From contig NZ_BAJW01000014.1 of the NCBI RefSeq assembly GCF_000613905.1, positions 1 through 60,115 of the forward strand: 60,115 bases of DNA. Direction: 5' to 3'. Shown here in pieces: positions 1 to 9,771 of this stretch (within the stretch, counting starts at the first letter, position 1; each line of letters opens with the position of its first letter). A model generated the notes under the pieces. That model was given only the letters and a program-made list of their open reading frames with translations. It was not told the DNA's origin and did no database searches. The DNA comes from Acetobacter persici JCM 25330 (GTDB lineage: Bacteria > Pseudomonadota > Alphaproteobacteria > Acetobacterales > Acetobacteraceae). The translations under genes were made by a program, and so were the position numbers.

Positions 1-1
1 C

Positions 2-424
2 AGCATTGGCGGGCACCGGCTGTTTCTACGCACCGGCGAGTATGAAGACGGCACGCTGGGGGAACTGGCGTTAAACCCCACACGGGAAAGCTCCATGGTC
101 CGGGGCCTGATGGAAAGCTTTGGGGAAGCCGTGAGCATTGGCCTGCAATATGGCGCGCCGCTGGATGCGTATGTCAGCAGCTTTGCCTATTCCTGCTTCG
201 GCCCCTCCGGCACGGTGGAAGGAGACCCTGTGGCCTCTTACGCCACCTCCATGCTGGACTATACGTTCCGCGCTTTGTCAGACGCCTATCTGAACAAAAA
301 GCTGCCCGATGGCCCGCATCAGGACAGCCAGATGGACCCGGACCCGCTTCTGCCGCTTGATTTCCCGGCGCAGGAAGGCGACCCTGTCCCCCGCAACCGA
401 GGCAGCCTGCGGCTGGTCAGCTAG
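2..424 (+). CDS. nrdJ: Vitamin B12-dependent ribonucleotide reductase, C-terminal end (partial)
   Basis: The reading frame is open from the left edge of the window and ends at TAG 422-424, so only the last 140 residues are present. The stretch with LRTGEYEDGTLGEL, the block around VSIGLQYGAPLDAYV and the TSMLDYTFRALSDAYL segment match the C-terminal part of class II (adenosylcobalamin) ribonucleotide reductases, which make deoxyribonucleotides from ribonucleotides in the cytosol. The catalytic barrel lies outside the window, so cofactor class rests on family resemblance of this end. No frameshift is visible in the part seen. Confidence 0.85.
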   Translation, partial: SIGGHRLFLRTGEYEDGTLGELALNPTRESSMVRGLMESFGEAVSIGLQYGAPLDAYVSSFAYSCFGPSGTVEGDPVASYATSMLDYTFRALSDAYLNKKLPDGPHQDSQMDPDPLLPLDFPAQEGDPVPRNRGSLRLVS

Positions 425-476
425 ACCGGACTGGCCATAGGCTTTGCCCGAACCCTGTCATAAGGATCAGTCTCTC

Positions 477-941
477 ATGAGCACCACACCTGAAGCCCGC
501 CTGAAAGATCTCGGCATCACGCTGCCCACCCCCGCCGCACCGGTTGCCAACTATGTGGCCTGCGTACAGACGGGCAATCTGCTGGTTGTCTCCGGTCAGC
601 TCCCGCTGGCGGACGGCAAGCTGTTTGCAACCGGCAAGCTGGGCGGCGCCGTTGCCGTGGATACCGCAGTGGAAGCCGCGCGCTACAGCATGATCAACGT
701 GATTGCACAGGTCAAAGCTGCTGTGGGCGACCTCAGCCGCGTGAAGCGCGTGGTGCGTCTGGGCGGCTTTATTGCCTGCACACCCGAATTTACCGCGCAT
801 GCGTCCGTCATGAACGGTGCGTCCGATCTGGCCGTTGACGTCTTTGGCGATGCCGGACGCCACGCCCGCTCCACCGTGGGCGTGCCCTCCCTGCCGCTGG
901 ATGCGCCGGTTGAAGTTGAAGGCCTGTTTGAGATCGGCTGA
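477..941 (+). CDS. RidA family protein (reactive imine/enamine deaminase)
   Basis: A 154-residue cytosolic protein of the YjgF/YER057c/UK114 superfamily, in the longer RidA-like subgroup. I start it at ATG 477 because AAGGAT sits about 10 bases upstream; an in-frame ATG at 444 has no such site. The motifs LLVVSGQLPLADGKL, the helix SMINVIAQVKAAVGDL and the end APVEVEGLFEIG fit the family. RidA proteins hydrolyse reactive 2-aminoacrylate-type imines made by PLP enzymes. This subgroup often lacks the arginine of true RidA, so the exact substrate is open. A second, exported RidA protein is encoded at 33264-33773. Confidence 0.88.
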   Translation: MSTTPEARLKDLGITLPTPAAPVANYVACVQTGNLLVVSGQLPLADGKLFATGKLGGAVAVDTAVEAARYSMINVIAQVKAAVGDLSRVKRVVRLGGFIACTPEFTAHASVMNGASDLAVDVFGDAGRHARSTVGVPSLPLDAPVEVEGLFEIG

Positions 942-957
942 CTAACAGGGGGCCGGT

Positions 958-2115
958 ATGTCTGACTGGTCTGTCTCCCTGCATGACGGCCTTGCCGCCA
1001 TAGGCCAGACCGCGTGGGACTCCTGTGCCGGGGCTGACAACCCGTTTGTCAGCTACGCCTTTCTCTCCGCACTGGAGGACAGCGGGTCTGTCAGCCAGCG
1101 CACCGGATGGCTGCCCCGGCATGTAACCTTACACGCGCCGGACGGCACACTGGCCGCCGTCTGCCCGGCCTACCTGAAGGGCCATTCCTGGGGCGAATAT
1201 GTGTTCGATCAGGGGTGGGCCAGAGCATTTGAAGCCGCGGGCGGGCAGTATTACCCAAAACTTCAGGTTGCGGTGCCTTTCACCCCAGCCCCCGGCCCGC
1301 GCCTGCTGTGCGCCCCGTCAGCCCCGCCGGAAACCGCTGCCATTCTGGCCGATGCCCTCCGCCAGATCTGTGGAGAAACCGGCCTTTCCTCCGCCCATGT
1401 CACGTTCTGTGAGGAACAGGAAAGCACTCTGCTCAGCCAGCGCGGCTGGCTGCCGCGCCTTGGCGTGCAGTATCACTGGCATAATCACGGCTACAGCAGT
1501 TTTGATGATTTTCTGGCGACCCTCGCCTCGCGCAAACGCAAAGTGCTGAAGCGGGAAAGGCGGGACGCCAATGCGGCGGGCCTCACCTTTCATACTCTGC
1601 GCGGTGCTGACATCACCCCGGCAGACTGGCAGGCGTTCTACACCTTCTATCGCAACACCGTGGACCGCAAATGGGGCAGCGCTTACCTGACCCGTGAATT
1701 CTTCCCCCTGCTTTCTGAACGTCTGGGGGACCGCGTTGTGCTGATGGTGGCGCGGCACGGGGACACACCTGTTGCAGCCGCCCTCAACCTGCTGGGGGGC
1801 GATACGCTCTATGGCCGCAACTGGGGCTGCTCGGGGGACTGGCCCTTTCTGCATTTTGAACTCTGTTATTACCGCGCCATTGATTTTGCCATTGCGCATG
1901 GGCTGAAACGTGTGGAGGCCGGGGCGCAGGGTGAGCATAAAATTCAGCGCGGTTATGTGCCCAGCCTGACCCATTCCGCCCACTGGCTGGAAAACACGTC
2001 TCTCCGCTCCGCCGTCTCCGCCTTTCTGGCGGAAGAACGTCCGGCCATACGGGCTGAGGCCGAAGCTCTCAGCGCACTCTCCCCTTACCGCAAGGATGAA
2101 CCGGGGATTTCCTAA
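958..2115 (+). CDS. GNAT-like N-acyltransferase, COG3146 family
   Basis: A 385-residue protein with the hallmarks of the predicted N-acyltransferases once described as peptidoglycan biosynthesis/recognition proteins. The N-terminal part has NPFVSYAFLSALEDSGS, the centre YYPKLQVAVPFTPAPGPRLL, and the C-terminal half a FemAB/GNAT-like fold with RKVLKRERR, LYGRNWGC and a final GAQGEHKIQRGYVPSLTHSAH. It starts 16 bases after the RidA gene and may share its transcript. The substrate of this family is not established and nothing nearby reveals it. Confidence 0.85.
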   Translation: MSDWSVSLHDGLAAIGQTAWDSCAGADNPFVSYAFLSALEDSGSVSQRTGWLPRHVTLHAPDGTLAAVCPAYLKGHSWGEYVFDQGWARAFEAAGGQYYPKLQVAVPFTPAPGPRLLCAPSAPPETAAILADALRQICGETGLSSAHVTFCEEQESTLLSQRGWLPRLGVQYHWHNHGYSSFDDFLATLASRKRKVLKRERRDANAAGLTFHTLRGADITPADWQAFYTFYRNTVDRKWGSAYLTREFFPLLSERLGDRVVLMVARHGDTPVAAALNLLGGDTLYGRNWGCSGDWPFLHFELCYYRAIDFAIAHGLKRVEAGAQGEHKIQRGYVPSLTHSAHWLENTSLRSAVSAFLAEERPAIRAEAEALSALSPYRKDEPGIS

Positions 2116-2295
2116 CGCTTTTCGGGCTGCCTTTTCCCCCGGCCCGTCACAGCCATCTGGCCACCTTTTATTCCGGCAGGTAGCCGCCCTTCCACATCGC
2201 CTGCATGGCGCCCTGCCATTGTCTGCCTGCGTTTTTTTGCGTATGGCAGGCAGGTCTTCCAACCGCCTTTTTCCGGATTGACCGCAGCAGTGACG

Positions 2296-3204
2296 ATGAG
2301 CCCATCCTCCTCCCTTCCGTCTGACCATCAGGCTACTCTCATTGACGGCAAAGGCTTTGCCGCCACTCTCCGACAGCAGATCCGGGAGGATGTCCGCGCC
2401 TTTCATGATGAGCATGGCGTCACCCCCGGTCTGGCTGTCATTCTGGTGGGGGACGACCCGGCCAGTGAAGTCTATGTGCGTAACAAGGCCATTCAGACAC
2501 ACCATGCCGGTATGCGTTCCTTCATGCACATGCTGCCCGAAACAACGTCTGAGCCGGAACTGCTCGCACTGATCGAGCGCCTGAATCATGACCCGGAAAT
2601 TCACGGGATTCTGGTGCAGCTTCCGCTGCCAAACGGTCTGGATGCCCGCCGGGTGACCAATGCCATCCAGCCGGAAAAGGATGTGGATGGCCTGGGGGAA
2701 ATCAATGCCGGGCGTCTGGCCATTGGCCTGCCCAGCCTGATCCCCTGCACACCGCTGGGTTGCCTGCTGCTGCTGCGGGACCAGCTTGGCGATATGCGCG
2801 GCAAGCACGCGGTGGTGATCGGCTGCTCCAATCTTGTCGGCAAACCGCTGGCCATGCTGCTGCTGGCGGAAGGCTGCACTGTTTCCATCGCGCATATCCA
2901 CACGCGGGACACCGGGGCCCTCGCCCGGCAGGGCGATATTCTGGTGGTGGCAACCGGCTGCCGGGAACTGGTACATGGGGACTGGATCAAACCGGGGGCG
3001 ACGGTGATTGACGTCGGCATTACCCGCGTGACGACTGAAACCGGCAAAACCCGTCTGGTGGGGGATGTGGTATTTGATGAGGCCGTAAAAGTTGCTGGCC
3101 GCATCACGCCCGTTCCCGGTGGCGTTGGCCCCATGACCATTGCCTGCCTGCTGAAAAACACCCTGACAGCAGCGCGCCTGCTGGTCACGGGGACGGCGGA
3201 ATGA
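2296..3204 (+). CDS. folD: Bifunctional methylenetetrahydrofolate dehydrogenase / methenyltetrahydrofolate cyclohydrolase FolD
   Basis: About 302 residues. It interconverts 5,10-methylene-THF, 5,10-methenyl-THF and 10-formyl-THF in the cytosol. Seen in the sequence: the signature [14 protein letters not shown] with the catalytic-type Lys, [26 protein letters not shown], the Rossmann segment [17 protein letters not shown] and [16 protein letters not shown] near the end. I use ATG 2296; TTG 2278 and GTG 2290 are in-frame alternatives and no clear ribosome site decides. The stop overlaps the next gene by 4 bases (ATGA), so folD and the methylenetetrahydrofolate reductase are translationally coupled, two consecutive one-carbon steps. 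Confidence 0.95.
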   Translation: MSPSSSLPSDHQATLIDGKGFAATLRQQIREDVRAFHDEHGVTPGLAVILVGDDPASEVYVRNKAIQTHHAGMRSFMHMLPETTSEPELLALIERLNHDPEIHGILVQLPLPNGLDARRVTNAIQPEKDVDGLGEINAGRLAIGLPSLIPCTPLGCLLLLRDQLGDMRGKHAVVIGCSNLVGKPLAMLLLAEGCTVSIAHIHTRDTGALARQGDILVVATGCRELVHGDWIKPGATVIDVGITRVTTETGKTRLVGDVVFDEAVKVAGRITPVPGGVGPMTIACLLKNTLTAARLLVTGTAE

Positions 3205-3953
3205 GTCTCTCCCGCCTTTCTGTTGAACTCATCCCCCGGAGCGAGGACGCACTTGCGCAGGATGTTTCCAGCGTTAAAACCCTGTTCCCCGCCGCGGATA
3301 CGCTGAACATCCCGGACCTGATGCGCTTCCCGCTGCGGAGCTGGGACGCAACCGCCCTGACCATGCCGCAGTTTGGCACGGTCATCCCGCATGTGCGCGC
3401 CATTGATATCGCCCCCGGCGCGCCGCTGCCGGGCAGTGATCTGCCCGGACTGAAGGAAGTGCTGGTTGTGCATGGTGACCCGCCAGCCGACCTTGCACAC
3501 CGGACTTACCCCAACAGCACGGAAAGCATTCTCCGCCGCTACCGGAAGGAAGCACCGCATCTGCGGATTTATGCCGCGTTTGACCCCTATCGCCGCGCAC
3601 CGTGGAAAGAGCTTGAGGATATTGCCCGCAAGAAAGAAGCCGGAGCGGAAGGATTTTTCACGCAGCCGGTCTTTGACAGAAAGCTGTTTGACCTGTGCCG
3701 GGAATGGCTGCTGGGTGAGCAGGTGTTCTGGGGGCTTTCCCCGGTTATCGGGCCACGCTCCCGCTCCTACTGGGAGACAACCAACCATGTGGTGTTCCCC
3801 AAAAACTTTGAGCCGACGCTGGAGGCCAATATTCAGTTTGCCCAGTCCGTCCTGCGGGACCTGTCACAGGAACAGGGCTGCGCGTATCTGATGCCGCTGC
3901 GCGTCAAGCTGGACCAGTATCTGCCGCCGCTGATGGATGCCCTGACATCCTAG
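3201..3953 (+). CDS. metF: Methylenetetrahydrofolate reductase-like protein
   Basis: A 250-residue protein, somewhat shorter than typical MetF (about 280-300), with the flavin barrel pattern: the first strand [12 protein letters not shown], a central [10 protein letters not shown], and the conserved [12 protein letters not shown] stretch that contacts flavin and folate in the family. It reduces 5,10-methylene-THF to 5-methyl-THF for methionine synthesis. It follows folD with a 4-base overlap. Some positions diverge from standard MetF, so a specialised MTHFR-family role is possible. The family is clear, the exact activity likely. Confidence 0.75.
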   Translation: MSLSRLSVELIPRSEDALAQDVSSVKTLFPAADTLNIPDLMRFPLRSWDATALTMPQFGTVIPHVRAIDIAPGAPLPGSDLPGLKEVLVVHGDPPADLAHRTYPNSTESILRRYRKEAPHLRIYAAFDPYRRAPWKELEDIARKKEAGAEGFFTQPVFDRKLFDLCREWLLGEQVFWGLSPVIGPRSRSYWETTNHVVFPKNFEPTLEANIQFAQSVLRDLSQEQGCAYLMPLRVKLDQYLPPLMDALTS

Positions 3954-3959
3954 CCGGCA

Positions 3960-4452
3960 TCAGGGTTTCTGGCCACCGTAAAGCGCCGTCAGGCTGGCAG
4001 AGGCCAGCTTGTGATGGTGCACCATAAAACCAACCAGCGCCGGGCTGGAGTCCGGTTTGACATCCAGTCCGGGCACATCCAGCGCATGCACCGTAAAAAT
4101 GTAACGGTGCGCCGGGCCGGGTGGTGGCGCGGCCCCGCCGTAACCGGGCACACCAAAATCGGTGCGCACCTGCACGGCCCTTCCGGAAGGCCCCCTTTGC
4201 CAGAGCCTGCCCCTTCAGGCAGCGCCGTCACGCCGGACGGAATATTAGCGACAACCCAGTGCCACCAGCCGGAGCCGGTGGGGGCATCAGGGTCATACAC
4301 CGTCACCACAAAGCTTTTTGTTCCGGCTGGCGCGTTTTTCCATTCCAGCGCCGGGGATACATTCTGCCCCGTCTGGCCCATACCGTTATAAACCTGCGCC
4401 TGCGGCAGGGTGGCCCCGTCCGTAAAATCAGGCTGGTCAGAACAAAAGCCAT
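3960..4452 (-). CDS. YbhB/YbcL-type PEBP (Raf kinase inhibitor-like) protein, broken by two frameshifts
   Basis: Three reading-frame pieces on the minus strand together make one PEBP-family protein of about 163 residues: MAFVLTS, then PDFTDGATLPQAQVYNG with QNVSPALEW and the ligand-site block TVYDPDAPTGSGWWHWV, then RTDFGVPGYGGAAPPPGP and RYIFTVHALD. Breaks lie near 4431 (one C missing after the start) and near 4178 (one G missing); adding one base at each run restores the full frame. Start ATG 4450-4452 has GAAGGG upstream and lies 13 bases after the stop of the small gene at 4466. The role of bacterial PEBP proteins is poorly known. I judge the breaks to be sequence errors. Confidence 0.8.
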
Positions 4453-4465
4453 TGGTGCGCCCTTC

Positions 4466-4684
4466 TTACCAGTTGCGGCTGATCAGCCAGAACTCTTCGG
4501 ATGTGAGCGTAACAGCCTTGCCTGCGTCAGAGTCCGCAGCCGCAGCAGCAAGCGCTTCAATCCGCTCAATCATGATCACTTTACGCTGGTAGGCTTCCGT
4601 GGTTTCCGGGTTGGTCTTGAGCACATCCAGTGAGACTTTGGACGCTTTGGCAACACGGGCGGCATCAAGCAGAGCATAGGACAT
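4466..4684 (-). CDS. Small conserved-looking protein of unknown function (72 aa)
   Basis: Starts at ATG 4682-4684 and reads MSYALLDAARVAKASKV, followed by an amphipathic helix-rich body and the end EEFWLISRNW. It has no signal peptide or membrane segment. It stands immediately upstream of the PEBP-like gene on the same strand, 13 bases apart, so the two form an operon. I do not recognise the family. Codon use and GC match the core, and the long upstream in-frame extension (to 4813) lacks any such quality, which is why I use the internal start. Confidence 0.6.
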   Translation of the reverse strand: MSYALLDAARVAKASKVSLDVLKTNPETTEAYQRKVIMIERIEALAAAAADSDAGKAVTLTSEEFWLISRNW

Positions 4685-4929
4685 ACGTTTTAATCTCCGT
4701 ATCGGGTTGTTTGCTAAGGGAAATCTGGCCCCGCGGAGGCTCTTCTTCAACCCCGCATGCGCACGGGCCACCCATGCCCCCTCTGTGTGATCCGGCAACA
4801 GCCCTCCGCCCACACAGGTTTTCAGGACAGATTGCGCACCAGAAAACCTGCCGTCCCCGGCCTGTTTGCCCCCGGAAACTGCACTCTCCTCTGGCGTCCG
4901 CGCACCCTATTGCGTAAACCCCTTCCACC

Positions 4930-6009
4930 ATGAGCGACCGCACCGAAGATTTTGATTTCTATCTGCCTGAAACCTTGATTGCGCAGGAACCGGCCAGACC
5001 GCGTGAGGCCGCACGCCTGCTGGATGTTCCCGCCCACGGCCCGCTGGCAGACCGCCATGTGTCTGACCTGCCCGGATTGCTGAAGGCCGGAGATCTTCTG
5101 GTCGCGAATGATACCGCCGTGATCCGCGCCCAGTTGCATGCCCTGCGTGGGGAGGCCCATATCGGCATCACGCTGGACCGTATTCTGCCTGACACCTCAT
5201 GGCATGTGCTGGTGCGCAATGCCCGCCGCCTGAAGGTGGGGGACACCCTGACCTTTACCGGCAGCCCCCACACCGCCACGGTGCTGGCGCGGGAGGAAGG
5301 CGGCGGCGCAGTTCTGCGTTTTTCGGCGGAAGGCTCCGCGTTTGACACCTTTTTGCAGGATGTCGGCGCGCTGGCGCTCCCCCCCTATATCCATCGCCCC
5401 CACGGCCCGACCGCGCAGGATACGCGGGACTACGCGACCATTTTTGAACACCATAAAGGCGCCGTCGCCGCCCCCACGGCTGGCCTGCATTTTACCCCGG
5501 CCCTGCTGGAGGCTGTAGACGCAACCGGAGCCGACCGCTGCACCCTGACGCTGCATGTGGGGGCGGGCACCTTCCTGCCCGTGCGGGAGAACGATATTTC
5601 CAAACACCACATGCACGCCGAACGCGGCATTATCACGCCGGGAACAGCCGCACGCATCAATGCCGCGCGCAAAGCCGGAGGCCGTATTATTGCCGTGGGC
5701 ACCACCAGCCTGCGCCTGCTGGAAAGTGCAGCCGATGAGGACGGCATTGTGCATCCGTTTGATGATGTCACCTCCATTTTCATCCGGCCCGGCTACCGTT
5801 TCCGCGCGGTGGATATGCTGATGACCAACTTCCATCTGCCGCGCTCCACGCTGTTCATGCTGGTCTGTGCTTTTGCGGGGGAAGAGCGGATGCGGGCGGC
5901 CTATGCCCACGCCATCCAGACAGGATACCGTTTTTATTCCTACGGGGATGCCTGCCTGCTGCGCTGCGCCAGCCCCATTGAGGCCCACCGTACGGGAGAG
6001 TCCGCATGA
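4930..6009 (+). CDS. queA: S-adenosylmethionine:tRNA ribosyltransferase-isomerase QueA
   Basis: A 359-residue cytosolic enzyme that transfers and isomerises the ribosyl part of SAM onto preQ1 in tRNA, giving epoxyqueuosine. Family marks: [21 protein letters not shown] near the start (20 residues or fewer are typical anchor), [18 protein letters not shown], the block [22 protein letters not shown] and the end [12 protein letters not shown]. It begins the queA-tgt-queG cluster. Its stop overlaps the tgt start by 4 bases (ATGA 6006-6009), pointing to coupled translation. Confidence 0.97.
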   Translation: MSDRTEDFDFYLPETLIAQEPARPREAARLLDVPAHGPLADRHVSDLPGLLKAGDLLVANDTAVIRAQLHALRGEAHIGITLDRILPDTSWHVLVRNARRLKVGDTLTFTGSPHTATVLAREEGGGAVLRFSAEGSAFDTFLQDVGALALPPYIHRPHGPTAQDTRDYATIFEHHKGAVAAPTAGLHFTPALLEAVDATGADRCTLTLHVGAGTFLPVRENDISKHHMHAERGIITPGTAARINAARKAGGRIIAVGTTSLRLLESAADEDGIVHPFDDVTSIFIRPGYRFRAVDMLMTNFHLPRSTLFMLVCAFAGEERMRAAYAHAIQTGYRFYSYGDACLLRCASPIEAHRTGESA

Positions 6010-7166
6010 GCCGTTTCCACTGGACCTGTGAGAGCACAGACGGCGCGGCCCGCGCCGGAATGCTGCATACCGCCCACGGTCCCGTCGCGACCCCCACCTT
6101 CATGCCGGTCGGCACCGTTGGCACCGTCAAAGCCATGACGATGGATGCCGTGCGCTCCACAGGCGCGGGCATTGTGCTGGGCAACACCTATCACCTCATG
6201 CTGCGGCCCGGTGCCGAGCGTGTGCGCGCTCTGGGCGGCCTGCATCGCTTTATGGACTGGTCCGGCCCGATCCTGACGGATTCCGGCGGCTTTCAGGTCA
6301 TGTCCCTGGGTGCGCTGCGCAAGCTGGATCAGGACGGGGTCACGTTCCGCTCCCATATTGATGGCTCCTACCACCGGCTGACGCCGGAAAGCTCGACCGA
6401 TATCCAGCACGCGCTGGATGCCACCATCACCATGTGTTTTGATGAATGTCCGGCTCTGCCCGCCCCGCCAGAAACCATTGCCGCCTCCATGCGGATGTCC
6501 ATGCGCTGGGCCGCCCGCTCCCGCGAGGCCTTTGTGCAGCGCACCGGCTATGGCCAGTTTGGCATCGTGCAGGGGGGCACCGAGCCCGACCTGCGGGCCG
6601 AAAGCGTGAAGGCCCTGACAGATATCGGGTTTGAAGGCTACGCCATTGGCGGTCTGGCCGTGGGCGAAGGGCAGGAGCTGATGTTCGCCACGCTGGACAC
6701 CACCGTGCCCGCCATGCCGCACACGGCCCCGCGCTACCTGATGGGCGTTGGCACCCCGGATGATCTGCTGGGCAGCGTGCAGCGCGGTGTGGACATGTTT
6801 GACTGCGTGATGCCCACCCGCGCGGGCCGCACGGCCCGCGCCTATACGGAGCGCGGCACGCTCAACCTGCGCAATGCCCGCCACGCGACGGACGCCCGCC
6901 CCATCTCCCCGGACTGTGACTGTCTGGCCTGCTCCCGCCACAGCCGCGCCTATCTGCACCATCTGTTCCGGGCCAATGAAATTCTCGGCCCGATGCTGCT
7001 GACATGGCATAACATTGCCTATTATCAGCGCCTGATGCGCCAGATCCGGGCGGCGATTGTGGAAGGCCGTCTGGACGAACTGGCGACCACCCTGCGCGCC
7101 AACTGGGCCGCGGAAGACTGGACGGAAGATGAAATGCCACAGCCCGCCATTCCCCCCGTCCCCTGA
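6006..7166 (+). CDS. tgt: Queuine/preQ1 tRNA-guanine transglycosylase
   Basis: A 386-residue enzyme that swaps guanine-34 of GUN-anticodon tRNAs for preQ1. Visible: [16 protein letters not shown], the catalytic-type [46 protein letters not shown], and the second aspartate block [16 protein letters not shown]. The zinc site is present as C-D-C-x2-C near residue 303 ([17 protein letters not shown]) with the later histidine (LTWHN). It overlaps queA by 4 bases and is followed by queG. Confidence 0.97.
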   Translation: MSRFHWTCESTDGAARAGMLHTAHGPVATPTFMPVGTVGTVKAMTMDAVRSTGAGIVLGNTYHLMLRPGAERVRALGGLHRFMDWSGPILTDSGGFQVMSLGALRKLDQDGVTFRSHIDGSYHRLTPESSTDIQHALDATITMCFDECPALPAPPETIAASMRMSMRWAARSREAFVQRTGYGQFGIVQGGTEPDLRAESVKALTDIGFEGYAIGGLAVGEGQELMFATLDTTVPAMPHTAPRYLMGVGTPDDLLGSVQRGVDMFDCVMPTRAGRTARAYTERGTLNLRNARHATDARPISPDCDCLACSRHSRAYLHHLFRANEILGPMLLTWHNIAYYQRLMRQIRAAIVEGRLDELATTLRANWAAEDWTEDEMPQPAIPPVP

Positions 7167-7176
7167 GAACAGCCCT

Positions 7177-8279
7177 GTGCCCGCTCTGCCCGGTGCTGAA
7201 AAACTCGCCGCCCGAATCCGGGAAAAAGCGCTGGCTCTGGGATTTGACGCCATTGGCTTCTGCCCGGCCCATCTTGGCCCGGACGTGCGGGCACGGCTGA
7301 CGGATTTTCTGGCCAAAGGTTATCATGGGGAGATGGGCTGGCTGGCCGACAGGGCTGACCAGCGCACCCAGCCCACAACTCTCTGGCCAGACGCCCGGAC
7401 CGTAATTGCACTCGGCGTCTCCTACGCGCCGGAAGGGAATCCGCTTGCCACACTCAGGCAGCCGGACCGGGGCAATATTTCCGTCTACGCCCGCCACCGC
7501 GACTATCATGACCTGATTAAAGGCATGCTGAAGCATCTGGCGCAGTTTGTGGTCCGGGAAGGCACTCTGGAGGCCAAACGAGCCTTTACCGCAGAAAGCC
7601 CGCCGCCCCAGCCTCCGAGCGTTAAGGTCTTTGTGGATACCGCCCCGGTGGCGGAAAAACCGCTGGCCGAACAGGCCGGGCTGGGCTGGCAGGGCAAGCA
7701 TACCAATCTGGTGTCCCGCAGCCACGGAAGCTGGCTGTTTTTAGGGGAAATCTACACCACACTGGAGCTGCCCTCCTCACCCCCCTCCGGCGAGGATGCG
7801 GCAGTTGCACGCGCTGCCTGACGGCCTGCCCCACACAGGCTTTTCCCGCCCCTTACCAGATGGATGCCCGGCGCTGCATTTCCTATCTGACCATTGAACA
7901 TGCCGGGCCGATTCCGCTAGAACTGCGCCCCGGCATCGGCACCCATATTTATGGATGCGATGACTGTCTGGCCGTCTGCCCGTGGAACCGATTTGCCAGA
8001 ACCTCCCGCCAGATCAAGTTGCAACCCCGCCCGGACCTGATGGCCCCGGATCTGGCCAGCCTGAGCACGCTGGATGATGCCGCCTTCCGCCAGAAATTTT
8101 CCGGCTCCCCCATCAAACGCATTGGCCGCAACCGGTTTGTGCGGAATGTGCTGATTGCTATCGGCAATTCCGGTCTGCCAGACTTGCTGCCTTACGCACG
8201 CCGCCTGACACAGGACCCGGATAGCGTGGTGGCTGAAGCCGCCCGATGGGCCGTTACACGGCTGGAGACGATACCCTGA
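7177..8279 (+). CDS. queG: Epoxyqueuosine reductase QueG, broken by one frameshift
   Basis: Last step of queuosine synthesis: cobalamin and [4Fe-4S]-dependent reduction of epoxyqueuosine in tRNA. The N-terminal part (to about 7796) has [40 protein letters not shown] and GSWLFLGEI; the rest continues one frame away with [13 protein letters not shown] and the second cluster [11 protein letters not shown]. Inserting one T at 7797 (GAT to GATT) restores the canonical [13 protein letters not shown] motif exactly, the clearest sign in the window that these breaks are single-base deletions. Start: GTG 7177 fits family length; ATG 7129, inside tgt, is the alternative. Confidence 0.92.
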
Positions 8280-8527
8280 TGAGTGCTCACCTCCGCAAGC
8301 GCAGCCTGATTCTCTCTGGCCATGATACCAGTGTGGCGCTGGAACCAGAGTTCTGGCGTGTGCTGGAAGACATGGCCCGGCAGCATCAGCAGCCTTTGCC
8401 GGTCTTAGTGGCGCAGATGGACACAGAGCGCCCTCCCTTTCAGTCTCTGGCCTCTTTCCTGCGCGTGCAGACTATTCTCTGGTTGCAGAAACAACCTGCG
8501 GCACACCCCGCCGAAACCTCAGCCTGA
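8279..8527 (+). CDS. Ribbon-helix-helix domain protein
   Basis: An 82-residue protein whose ATG overlaps the queG stop by one base (TGATG), so the two are translationally coupled. Residues 5-40 (KRSLILSGHDTSVALEPEF, then WRVLEDMAR) match the ribbon-helix-helix domain found in small alphaproteobacterial proteins of the COG4321 type: a beta strand that could enter the DNA groove followed by two helices. The rest is a helix, SLASFLRVQTILWLQ. DNA binding is inferred from the fold only; there is no evidence for a target. Confidence 0.72.
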   Translation: MSAHLRKRSLILSGHDTSVALEPEFWRVLEDMARQHQQPLPVLVAQMDTERPPFQSLASFLRVQTILWLQKQPAAHPAETSA

Positions 8528-8725
8528 AAAATTTTGCAGATTGAGCTGACAAGGTCATGACCGCCTTTGCCTTCTGGCCCGCACTCCCGGCGCAATCCTG
8601 ACGCTCTCACGGCAGTATTGCCTGCCCACAACTTCTCGCGCCGCCTTTCGGCCTGCTATGCTGGGCTGACAACGCACATGCGGGCCGGATTTGGGCCGCT
8701 GGCCAGAAAATGCTAAGCAGGCAAC

Positions 8726-9552
8726 ATGGCGATATGGGGTAAGATTTTTGGTGGTGTCGCAGGTTTTGCCATGGGCGGACCTGTTGGCGCAGCTTTGGGG
8801 ACAGCACTGGGGCATGCTGCGGATAAAGGCACCCTTCTTCAGCCCCCCGCCGGGGGATGGAGTGACCGCTGGGCCGCCCGGGCCAACCCGGACCCCAATG
8901 GCGCGGCCACCTTCATGGCGGCCAAGCTGGCCGCAGCGCTGGGCAAGAAGGAACAGCTCTACGGCCTGACCAGCATTATTCTATGCGCCAAGCTGGCCAA
9001 GTGTGATGCCCCGGTCAACCGGCAGGAAATCAACGCCTTCAAGATGCGCTTCCGGGTGCCGGATGAAAACATGCGTGAAGTGGGCCGCCTGTTTGACCTC
9101 GCACGGCAGCGCACGGATGATTACGAGTCCTTTGCCCGTGAACTCGGCACAGCCTACGCGCAGGATAAACAGCCGCTGGAAGACCTGATGGGTGTGCTGT
9201 TTGGCATTGCCCGCGCTGATCTGGCGGCGGATGAACCGCTGACAAAGGAGGAAACCCTCTTCCTGCAACGGGTCCATGCGCTGTTCGGCCTGAGCCGGGG
9301 CGCATGGGAACGGGCGGAACAGGGCCGCTCCAGACCGGCCATGGCGGAGGAAGACGCCTACGTGGTGATGGGGGTTGATGCCTCACTCTCCAACGAGGAG
9401 CTCCGCGCCCGCTGGAAGGTGCTTGTACGCCAGTATCACCCGGATGTGATGGCATCACGCAAAGCCTCTGAAGCTGAAATTGCCGAGCTTCGGCCAAAAT
9501 TTCCCGCATCAATGCCGCATGGGATATGATCAAACGGGACCGGGGCCTTTAA
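8726..9552 (+). CDS. DjlA-like co-chaperone (TerB plus J domain), C-terminal frameshift
   Basis: About 275 residues. The N-terminus holds a glycine-rich, probably membrane-inserting stretch (GGVAGFAMGGPVGAALG), the middle a TerB-like helical domain (residues about 60-200), and the end a J domain with the HPD motif in VRQYHPDVM. J domains stimulate DnaK ATPase. At 9487 one G is missing; with it the frame ends ISRINAAWDMIKRDRGL and stops at 9550-9552, the usual J-domain end, instead of a short odd tail. Likely anchored to the inner membrane, as DjlA is. Confidence 0.85.
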
Positions 9553-9771
9553 CAGGCCTCAGGGTGCGGCATTCACGCAACAATATTGGAAAAATTGACA
9601 CATCCGTTAAACCGTTGGGCCTGAGCTGCGCTTCTTTTCTGCTCCCCTGCCTTTCATGCAGGGATGACCTGCATTGCGCAGAACGTTTCTCGTGGTAGAG
9701 AGGGCAGTAGAAGACTCCTGTCTTATGGTCAGGTTTTAGAGAGTGCGTCACAGGGTGAAGGTAAACGCGGC

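Noticed and set aside
1318-2976. A 552-residue open frame on the minus strand
   Set aside because: It lies opposite the GNAT-like and folD genes, both with clear family motifs. High-GC third positions open long antisense frames; the translation shows no domain.
5940-7316. A 458-residue minus-strand frame opposite tgt and queG
   Set aside because: Low-complexity Gly/Ala/His-rich translation, no start context, and complete overlap with the well-supported tgt gene.
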